Source: Tipula vernalis (Eukaryota; Arthropoda; Insecta; Diptera; Tipulidae). From it: 64,000 nt of DNA. The notes below the pieces were generated by a model that was not told the DNA's origin, did no database searches, and saw nothing but the letters and a program-made list of their open reading frames with translations. Shown here in pieces: positions 55,552 to 64,000 of the stretch. The stretch covers positions 23,457,653 through 23,521,652 of the forward strand of contig OY282560.1 of the NCBI GenBank assembly GCA_958295665.1, in the 5' to 3' direction. Position numbers and translations under genes: made by a program. Each line of letters starts with the position of its first letter. Position 1 is the first letter of the stretch.

Positions 55552-56889
55552 CTACCTGGATCCTACATAGGCGAGAAAGAGAATGTCAAAATAAAACTTA
55601 AAGAGAATTTCTGGTGTCAGAATTTAACCTTGCCAGACAAGAAAGATGCATGGGAGTCTGGATTTTTTTTAAATGTAAACAAAGGATTTGAGAATATTGA
55701 TGTCAAGGCGTGTTGGACGAATGAAATTTCCCATATCGCGCTGCGCAAATCCAGACTTCCGTACAACTTTATAGTCTGGAAAAGTTAACCGACTGCAAAA
55801 ATTATCTTACAGTATCACTTTTATATAGAGGTCGGTGTCCAAGCTTAGGAAAAGATTTGAGAGTATTGTAAATCCAGGTTTCAATATATCGTTTTTGAGC
55901 GGCTTGGCTAAATGACTACATAATTTGATCGGCAACGTAATTTTTGTATTCAGGTGAATATTTAGTCAAAGCAGTTAAAAGTTTTTTGATAAAATCAGGT
56001 AATCTCTGTCATATTTGAATTTACCTGGTGCCCCATACAGAGTGCCTTGATGTTTTTATAAGTTGTAAAAAATACGGAATAATCTTTTTATAAGTTATAG
56101 TAAGTTTTAGAAGGAAAAGCATTGTGAAGTTGGAGTAATTTAGTTCGCAAATTTGACATGTTTAAATTGATGTTGTTTGCAAAAGTGGCTGACACATTAA
56201 TTTAAGAAAACCGTTTTATGGATTTTTGCTGGAGAATAACAACCATTATAAATTAGCTTTGAAAAAATACTTTATGTAAAAGCCAGTTATCTCCCAGAAT
56301 ATTATAATTATTGCAAGCAAAAGCCGATAAGTTAAAATATTTTGTAAAAGTACATAATAATTAGTATAAGAGTTACTAGAACGGGGGAGTACAAAATGAA
56401 AATGCGGAGTTTAGGAGTAAGCTCTAGGCGAAAGCAGTACATACTATATACTCCGATCGTACTCACTTCGACAGCACTGGTACTAAGTGTGACGTGTCAA
56501 TGAGCTGATGTGAGAGATATTGCTAACTCAGCTCCAAAAATGCATTGATCGGAGGTTCCAATTAAAGATTAAAAATTTATCTTATATACCAATAAGTGAA
56601 AGGAGTAAAAAAAGATCCATGTGAGGTGAGTCGTCCTTTCGATCTGGACTTTGATTTGAACTTTAGCGTTTCACTTTATTTTTAATTAATAAAAACGCCA
56701 TCTTTAAATTTATGATTTAATAAATAATATTTTATTTTATTTTGATTTATTTTGTTGTTGTTTATTTTGTTATTAAAAAATTTAATTTATTTATTGCAAA
56801 TTAATTCATCATTTTTTACAAGATTTTTTTAATTTATCTATTTATTCCACAAATCCGAGATGAGACTGATGAGAAAAAGAAAGATTAAA
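55552..56889. other. A+T-rich DNA without recognisable genes
   Basis: No coding frame with a domain and no array. Nothing was supported here. Confidence 0.5.
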
Positions 56890-57300
56890 GTTTATTTTCC
56901 TTTGCGTTTATTTGTATTTGTTCGTCGTGCTGCGATTGGTCCAGCCAACCACGAAGGGGAAGTCAACCCAATACGCATTCGAATGTGGAATGTGTGTCAC
57001 CAAGTTTGTAGTGGTTAATTGGGTGAACCGCTACAGAACCACTGATGAGTTGAGTCACAAGGTTAAGCAACACTCTCAGTGTTTAGTAAATAAAAACCAG
57101 GAGTCATTACAAATATTAAAGTAACCAGCCAAAACTATTTCAGCATTTGGGTATTTAAGTATCAAGTAAAAGGTCAATTGAATCAGATATTTTGTGGAGT
57201 GAATGTACTGATAGCTTATTTTGTATAGGCCTCAGTAATAATTACAATCCAGTACTATCCTTCCACTGGATTTAATGCCCTGTGAAGGAAAAGCGAGTAA
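56890..57300 (-). pseudogene. Possible LINE endonuclease fragment
   Basis: Read on the minus strand, a frame gives YPNAEIVLAGYFNICNDSWF. This matches the central strand of LINE apurinic-like endonucleases (family: YP.AEIV.LGDFN.H...W), with the catalytic Asp of GDFN replaced by Tyr. Further on, LVTQLISGSVAVHP follows where the family has LTQLV..PTR. Frame breaks and lost residues make it a relic. The 70-codon plus-strand frame here (56912-57124) is its shadow. Confidence 0.45.
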
Positions 57301-59641
57301 TCTTCTTAAGCCGATTAAAAGTCAATTAAAAAATAAAGATTAAATTTGTCTGAAAACCTCCCAAACAAACAACAAACATTTAAAAAAACAGGCACATAAA
57401 AATTAATCTGCATACGTGATAAATTCACGTTAACCATATCTTAAAAATATACCGAGTGTTTAATTTAAATTCACGATATTTATGAGCTTACACCAAAAAT
57501 AAAATAACCTAAAATCAACAAAATTCATATTTTTTAGCAAAATTCGCGCTAAAAATACGAATTTAATCAACACAAAATGCACACCCACTCCTCGTGGAAG
57601 AATTACTTTTTATTTGTTTTTTTTTTTGTGTTGTACTTTTAATCGCTTGGGTCTCACGAAAATATTATTATAATTTAAAATGTAACATATTATAGCGATG
57701 AAAGATTTTTTGGTAAAATGTCTTGCGGCAAAATTTTTTTTTTTTTTTTTTGCTTTATAAGATGCTGGTGTGTGTTTATAACATGATACGTGAAACATGT
57801 AAATAAGTCAAAATTATATTCGTTCATCTACGAGTATAAATATGTAGCTAGACTCTGCATATAGGTATATGATGTAATGTGTGGAATTTGCTTTATTGAA
57901 ATACTGACAATTTCGCATCCGATATTTTCTCATATTTCAATTCTCGTATAGATCATTTCTTTGTAATGGAAGCAGCACACAATTTTTTTTTTACATTGAA
58001 GCAATCTAACAAAAATTCTTTGATTTATTCTTTCTTATATAAATTCAAATAAAAAGACGACAAAAAAGCATTTTTTTTTCTGTATCCATCGTTTCCTTCC
58101 TTTGGCTTCCCTTTTTTGGTTGGGTTTTATTATTTTTTATTTTTTGTTTTTTTTAATCTAAAACGACTTGCATTGTTTGGATAAATCTTTATTCAAACAT
58201 AAGCTGGCGTTCATGGTAAGTATAAATTTTATGTTTGTACATAGATTATTGTTTGTATGGTTACGAGAAGAGGGTGAATACAAATATATTATGACAGGTG
58301 TTTAGTGATAGTGAAAAGTCGACCGCTTTTAGAAATAATAAACCTTGACGACGACTAATATCTGTTAAATTTAGATACGGTCGCATGCCAAAGTTCAAAC
58401 GTTAAAATAAAAAAGGGTCATTTTTGTATCTCGCTCGCCCAATTGTTGATGATTTATGCTTTATGTGCGATTAAAACGCGATAGAATATTACATAATACG
58501 TTTTACATATATTTATGTGACATTTGCTGTTACAGTTTATGTTAGTACGATTTTTTTTTTCCCATAAATTGTAATAAAATAAAAATTTTATATTAGTTTT
58601 CGTTTGACATGTGTTGACCAAACTGTCATGCATTTTAGTAAATATCTGGTTGAAATTCAATGTGTATTCTCAGTATTGGGGAGCGTACGTTTAAATTATT
58701 AGTAGCAAATTACAATACAAGGTTATTTAACAGTGAACACAATAGGATTAGTGTTGGACACGACAACTGGCTTCGTTAGCGTACCAGTTACAAATTATAA
58801 TTTTCAATTAAATTAATTATAATCATCATTTTGATATTTATGAACGTTTTATAATTAATCTTCACAAAATTATAATCACACATAAGAACATACAAACTAT
58901 AACTTTTAATTTAACCATAGGTCGCCTTAAAATGTTGTAAACATGCAACAAAAAAAAGTTAAATGAAAATTTAAAGCCACAATCCGATTATGTATTTACA
59001 ATTTTCATAAACATAGTATTTATGTATTTTTTTTTAAAATTATTTGTACCTAAATAAATATAGGAAAAAGTATTTTCTGGAAAAAAAACCTGGGAATTTC
59101 CCATTATCCATATGTCACTTTGTATTATTACATCGGATCATATCTCTTCTTTGTCTACATACTATATGTACATAAACTGTATGTATGAATGTGTACGATA
59201 GCACCATACATATAGTACTCATATAAATGAGGAAAAAAATATTAAAATAAACATTAAAAATAATTATTTTTTTTAATTAATATTTTTTTTCACTCGAACA
59301 TAAAATAATCAAATTAAAAACAGAAAGTTTACGGGAGTATCTTGAACAAAATATCGTGAGAATTCAGCCTCGACATTTTAATAATTTCATTAAATAAAAT
59401 CTAGATGATAGGCTTAAGGCGTTAAGTGGAAATAGCCATGTAACCAAGTAAATTTATACAAAATTTGATTTTACCGGTGGCCGAAATTATAAACAACTAC
59501 TTGCATACCCTATTCTTGTGTCTACTTAACTTGTGAATCTCCCCTCTATTTTATTTTTTCTAAATGTCGGCGCATACTTTTTAATTCGCAATTCCTAATT
59601 CCTTATGTAAGAAAAGAGGAGCATCAAATCACATTTTTTTG
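57301..59641. other. A+T-rich DNA without recognisable genes
   Basis: Homopolymer-rich, with poly-T at 57617-57628 and 57734-57750. Fly-like motifs (TACATACTATATGTACATA near 59155, ACTCGTA-like words). No protein domain or transposon end was recognised. Confidence 0.5.
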
Positions 59642-61219
59642 AAAGTCATGTTTTAATTTTATGATTTTTATGTTTTGAATGTATAGCACTAATTTAAAAA
59701 AAATATATATATGGGACATGACTTTGGTTGTTGTTGTTGTTTTTTTAAGGTACAAAGTGAAATTAAAAAATTTCATGAACTTGGTGTTGTATTTATTGCT
59801 ATAGAAAAAAAAATATTTATCCGAAAATTATAAAATTGAATTCATTTTAAAGATAAATAAATAGGTATTGTAAAATAATTATAAAAATGGTACCATCTTT
59901 AATTTCTTTTTTTTTTCAAAATGGCTGCCAAAACGTTCTTCATTTAGTTCTATTAGACATACATGCTTTCTTGCAAAATACGTTTAAGTATGTTGATCTA
60001 TCGTTTTTTGGGTATAAAAATCAAATTTTTTTGTCAATTTTCTGGGCCAACCTCATAAGTTAAACTCATAAGTTTAAACGAAAAAAAAACATTGGGTACA
60101 ACAATTAGTAAAATAAAAATAAAATATTGGTATGAGTCATGCTTTTTTTAGGCCCAATCCCTCTGATATGATATACCTCTACAAATATTTTTGGAACTCC
60201 AACAAACAGTTATAATAAGTAACGAATATAATAAAAGGTTAATGTAATTTAAAAAAAAAACAGGTATAAGCTTTTAGGTATAAATTAGTGTCAAAATTAA
60301 TTTTTCACTAAAATTAAAGTCAATATTCGAAACCACTAGATGAATTTCTGGATAATTTCTTAATTAAGCTGAAAAATCTGATTCCTCATCACAACAACCT
60401 GGCTTCATTAAAAACAAAAAATTAAGTCTGAAGCCTAAGGAGGTACTTGTTTCTTGTAAATTTGCAGAAAGTTATGCATTTATAAAGCAAAATGCACTTT
60501 GAGTGGCATTTCCACGCCACAGGAGTCGGAGTTACTATCAAAAGAATGGCGTCCCCAGCCAGTTTCATCAACGAATGCGATAGTACTATAATCAAAGTGG
60601 ACGAATTATTGAAATGAGCAAAACCTTGAAGACTGATAGGAATTTTGTTCATATGCTGGATATAAATCCAAATACTTACATCCAACAAACTAGTAGATTC
60701 GAGAATTTTCATGCAGTCATTCCTTTAAAGGAAGGCTACTTAAATTTTAACTGTAAATATTTTCAAATTTTTGTTTTTATTTTGAAATAAAATATTTTTT
60801 ATCAATAATTTGACGAAAAGAGATGATATGCTGATTTTTTAGTACTTATGTCTAATAGAACTAAATTGGGAAAAAGATGGAAAAAAAGATGAACCTTGGA
60901 GAAAATTCTAAAAGAACGTTTCGGTGGCCATTTTGAAAAAAAAAAAAAAAGAAATTAAAGATGGTACCAATTTTATAATTATTTTATAATCCCTATTTAT
61001 CTATTTTCAAAATGAGCCCAATTTTAGAATTTACGGATAATTAGTTTTTGTTATAGCAATAAATACAACATGACGTGCATGAAAATTTTAATATTTGACA
61101 CCCTGTATCTTAAAAAAACAACAACAACAACAACCAAAAATCATGTGGTATAAATTATTTGTATTACTCAGTGGAACTCACTGAAAACATAAAAATCATA
61201 AAATTAAAACATGACTTGC
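59642..61219. mobile_element. Element with >300 bp terminal inverted repeats
   Basis: Bases 59642-59967 and 60838-61219 are inverted copies. From outside in both read AGTCATGTTTTAATTTTATG, then GTTGTTGTTGTTGTTTTTTT, TATTGCTATA, AATTATAAAA.TGGTACCATC, a TTTAATTTCTTTTTTTT run, then CAAAATGGC..CC and TTTAGTTCTATTAGACATA. The core (59968-60837) carries a broken frame. Size 1.58 kb. The superfamily is unknown; it looks like a fold-back or long-TIR DNA transposon. Confidence 0.8.
60422..60724 (-). pseudogene. Unrecognised protein relic in the long-TIR element
   Basis: The minus-strand frame has 96 codons from an ATG at 60712, but an alternative frame in the middle reads more protein-like: TIAFVDETGWGRHSFDSNSD then SCGVEMPLKVHF. 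The first part (MKILESTSLLDVS) and the last part (HNF/KKQVPP in a further frame) could belong to the same ancestral protein. I do not recognise it. Its position between the inverted repeats suggests a fragment of the element's own gene or a captured exon. Confidence 0.35.
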
Positions 61220-61341
61220 ATGGCGAAAACTAAGTACCAAATAAAAAAGAGAACCAGAATTTTTGACCATCTGGTGGTGTTTTTGTAAAAAATACATATT
61301 TGCCAGTTTGTTTGTTTAATGTGGGCTTCTTCCACACATAC

Positions 61342-61560
61342 TTAATGTTCATTATGCCAGTTAAGCCCATGTATCATCCGTTTTTTATTGCTATGTCTGT
61401 TTATATTTGCATCTTTTGTTGGTATGGCTTGGTTCGTTTGTGTATCCTTCCTGTATATTTTGACAACTAGCATACAGTTGTTAACACTTGTTATTTTCAA
61501 TTTTAAGAACTTAATGGATTTGTTGGTCTGATTCTGCGATATTCTAATGCTATTTAACAT
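61342..61560 (-). pseudogene. Penelope-like reverse transcriptase C-terminal fragment (inverted copy)
   Basis: The minus-strand frame of 72 codons reads NKSIKFLKLKITSVNN, KIYRKDTQTNQAIP and NINRHSNKKRMIHGLN. Penelope-like RTs end with INFLDLTI...N...F.IYRKPT.TD..I...S.H...HK, and the match follows this order. Penelope-like elements are a separate retroelement class whose RT is related to telomerase. This copy is head-to-head with the plus-strand copy starting at about 61579. Confidence 0.65.
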
Positions 61561-61578
61561 CAGAATTTAAAGCTTACT

Positions 61579-61870
61579 CTAGAATTAGACACCGACAAAT
61601 CCATTAATTTCTTAGGATTGGCAATAATAAATTTTAACAACAAGCATACGTTCAAAATATAGAGGAAGGACATACAAACGGAAAACGCTATAGATGGTGT
61701 GTGTACGACCCATTTGAACAATCAGGGCTATACGGAAGAACAGAAATTATTAAACAAATAAAAAATGGATGTAATATGCTCTTAATTGACAAAATGGACA
61801 ATACTTAATGTACTTTTACCGCGTATAATAAACCAAACAAACAATGAGATTTAAAAAAAATTATAAATTA
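61579..61870 (+). pseudogene. Penelope-like reverse transcriptase C-terminal fragment
   Basis: The plus-strand frame reads LELDTDKSINFLGLAIINFN then NKHTFKI, a TAG (61660-61662) in place of the expected Tyr codon, and RKDIQTENAID. It goes on LNNQGYTEEQKLLNK before a further stop. It aligns with the inverted copy at 61560-61342 (KSIKFLKLKI / KSINFLGLAI; KIYRKDTQT / KI-stop-RKDIQT), so both come from one family. The GIY-YIG domain follows about 20 bases downstream, as in canonical Penelope elements. Confidence 0.65.
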
Positions 61871-61889
61871 GGAAAGCACAAGAAAATTA

Positions 61890-62108
61890 GGAATCTATAA
61901 TAATACATGCAATGATTACCCCAAATTTTATATCGGACAAACTGGTAGAAGTGTTGAAGTTAGAATTACAGAACATGTCAAAAAAATTGGAAAACTAAAC
62001 ATCGACTCGAAATATGCACAACACTTGCCGACGAAAAAACTAATTATATTGTCATTAACACAAACTCTGACATTAACAACACTCATTAGAAGAAATGGAA
62101 ATAAGTAA
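61890..62108 (+). pseudogene. GIY-YIG endonuclease domain of a Penelope-like element
   Basis: The frame opens GIYNNTCNDYPKFYIGQTGR then SVEVRITEH. GIY and YIG are spaced as in Penelope-like endonucleases, the conserved Arg (VEVR) and EH are present, and the CxxC before YIG has lost its second Cys (CNDY). After KYAQHL a frameshift occurs: the other frame continues ADEKTNYIVINTNSDINN, and a third gives LEEMEI-like sequence with the catalytic Glu region (around 62085-62110). The domain nicks DNA to prime reverse transcription. The frameshifts make it inactive. Confidence 0.75.
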
Positions 62109-62190
62109 ACAAGGAACGATATAACTCCTTATTACTAAACGAAAAAATTGGCCGCAACAAAATTTACCACGTCACTGAAAATTGGTAAAC

Positions 62191-63618
62191 AAAATCTTCT
62201 CTGTTTTAGTTGATAGTTATATAGAAAAGCCACCCTTCTCTTATAAAAGGAATTGCGAAATAAAAAGTTGTCATTCGGGTAACATTCGAAATCATCCTAA
62301 GAAAGTGATAAAACCAAAATAATTACACTTTAAAACAATGTCTTTATAGAGACATTAGTATACGAATAAACAACAAAAATACCGCTGCGGGACCAGCCGA
62401 TTTTTTCGTTGATTGATTTAAAATTAAAAAATGGATGCATAATAATCATAATTGAGTGCTTTCATCGCATACATTTCCACAAACTGGAATGCTCAACAAT
62501 ATTTCAATCACCTTACGCCCTTCTTACATTGAAAAGCTTCTATTCACAACAAACCAAATTGGCCGAATGAATCACAAGGTGAGGATATTCACTGCTTAAA
62601 AAAATGTCACGTAAATCAGCATAGTTAAGACAAAACCAATCCAATCCAATTATCTTTCAAATCAAAGGTTTTCACGAGATTGCACAACTTCTAAAGCCTT
62701 CGGAATGTGATAAATAGTGAATAGTTTCCGGTTTAATCCGTAGAGGACGTCTTTCTTTCATACTTGATCAACTTTTGGTAACTCGTTTTAGGATCATCAA
62801 TCATAATTCTGAAAATAGGCCGATCATGTTGTGGTGTTAAAAAAATATGTGCCAATGTCAATATCTTGTCCCTCATATTTACATACTCGTAGTTTAGTTG
62901 AATGATTTTTTTTAACGGGAAGAGGCACTGTGGAATGTGTATTTTACTTTATATGATTTTAATACGTTCCGAAGATTGTAGGAGAATTCAATCCAGTTTC
63001 GAACTGATGAGCTTATGATTATGAAAAAATCAATCGTCTCATTAGGCCGCGGCGACTGGACTGATTATACCACAATTTACATTCTATATATACAGAATGT
63101 ACTGTGCGTTATGGTACTAGCGAATCATACTAATACAGATAAATTCTCTTACAATTTTTTCCTCTTCACGACATTCACACAGCTCTATTTCTGTGTAAGC
63201 TAATCTTACTTATTTAATTTTTGTGAATGTTAATTAATTCATGTAATTTCTAATATGCTACCGGTGATTAGACCATTTAAAATGAAAACTCGAGCAGAAC
63301 ACCATTTAGTTCTTAAAAAATCAATTGTCTTACGTTGCAAAATCCCTCTGCAGGTAATCCACTAATCAGATTGACTGGATATTAGATTTTCTAAACCAAT
63401 TTATAACATTAAAAATGATTACCAGTCTCTAGTAAGTAACACAAGGTTTTACCTCCTCATTAATTACAACCATTATACAATTCACAATAACACATACATT
63501 TAATGTACTAGATTCATGTTAAAACTGTAATTATTTAAACTTTAACGCGAAATAATCATACCCGTTCTTCTAACATAACAACATACTTGACAGGTAATCT
63601 CTATCTATTTTATAAACT
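62191..63618. other. A+T-rich DNA without recognisable genes
   Basis: The first part may be 3' sequence of the Penelope-like element. No domain, tandem repeat or inverted repeat was recognised. Confidence 0.45.
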
Positions 63619-63620
63619 TA

Positions 63621-63796
63621 TACACCCCGCGTCAAAAGCTTAGGCACAAAATAACAAATTGTCAAACTCGACAAAATAATGTTTGGCATCATCCTTGACC
63701 AAATTAAATTTAAACCTTTTCTCTCCAATAAAATAAAAAATTAAGCTCGATACCAGTGCAGCAAAATCAAAATCTAAGCATATGATGCAGAGTGTA
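63621..63796. mobile_element. Tc1/mariner-like MITE (~176 bp)
   Basis: The left end reads TACACCCCGCGTCAAAAGCT then TAGGCACA. The reverse complement of the right end reads TACACTCTGCATCATATGCT then TAGATTTT. TA dinucleotides flank both sides (63619-63620 and 63797-63798), as for Tc1/mariner insertions, whose ends often contain a CAAAAG-type word. Non-coding. Confidence 0.55.
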
Positions 63797-64000
63797 TAGG
63801 AACTAAACCAAATTACAAACGTTAACGAGACATTTTTAGTTGTTTATGTTCGCGAAAATAAAATGCTTTTAATGAAAGTTTCGGTTACATACAAACTCGT
63901 AAATGTATACATAGTTGTTACATAAAATTCTAAAATTTATCAGTTTCATTGCAATATAACGTTATATGTACAATACATACATTTACAAAAGAGCCTTGGA

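Overview
The window looks like nuclear DNA from an insect, most likely a higher (cyclorrhaphan) fly. It is very A+T-rich by eye. It has no bacterial gene density, no operons and no long open reading frames outside transposons. It contains animal-type retroelements (Jockey-superfamily, LOA/I-like and Penelope-like elements, plus a Ty3/gypsy remnant), and its unique parts are rich in ACATATGTAT and ACTCGTAT motifs of the kind common in fly intergenic DNA. Species and chromosome cannot be named from the sequence. I found no convincing intact host gene. The window is best read as a transposon- and satellite-rich intergenic region or very large intron.

Layout. 0-5.5 kb: featureless A+T-rich DNA. 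5.5-5.9 kb: a fold-back MITE. 6.1-8.4 kb: a composite of two direct ~500-700 bp repeats ('A repeats') enclosing a ~160 bp-monomer satellite. 9.2-10.9 kb: a decayed Ty3/gypsy retrotransposon. 13.9-18.2 kb: a TTTAATTTA-like array holding a recent 426 bp LINE insertion flanked by 349 bp direct repeats. 18.2-25 kb: A+T-rich DNA with a long-TIR MITE, a TAGGG-ended repeat, a diverged tandem duplication and a few exon-like snippets. 25.2-27.9 kb: a defective DNA transposon with ~250 bp inverted repeats. 28.3-30.5 kb: a 5'-truncated Jockey-superfamily LINE abutting a minisatellite. 32.7-36.5 kb: a Jockey-family LINE with two ORFs, a 12 bp target duplication and a lost endonuclease domain. 36.7-37.8 kb and 42.2 kb: other LINE fragments. 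38.3-41.8 kb: a second, larger A-satellite-A composite with higher-order repeats. 43.4-44.1 kb: a PIF/Harbinger-like element with a MADF-domain fragment. 47.4-50.5 kb: an LOA/I-like LINE with RNase H, a 12 bp target duplication and a missing YADD catalytic block. 50.8-52.8 kb: a TIR-bounded element holding a truncated A repeat and a small MITE. 52.8-53.4 kb: a degenerate hairpin-forming minisatellite. 53.5-57.3 kb: LINE scraps and a second TAGGG-ended repeat. 59.6-61.2 kb: an element with >300 bp inverted repeats. 61.3-62.2 kb: a head-to-head Penelope-like remnant with a GIY-YIG endonuclease. 63.6-63.8 kb: a Tc1/mariner-like MITE.

The protein-coding features do not form a pathway; they are mobile-element genes in different states of decay. 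The strongest observations are structural: the 349 bp duplication flanking a LINE, the repeated A-satellite-A architecture (two composites plus one lone A copy), and several elements that have lost exactly their catalytic segment.
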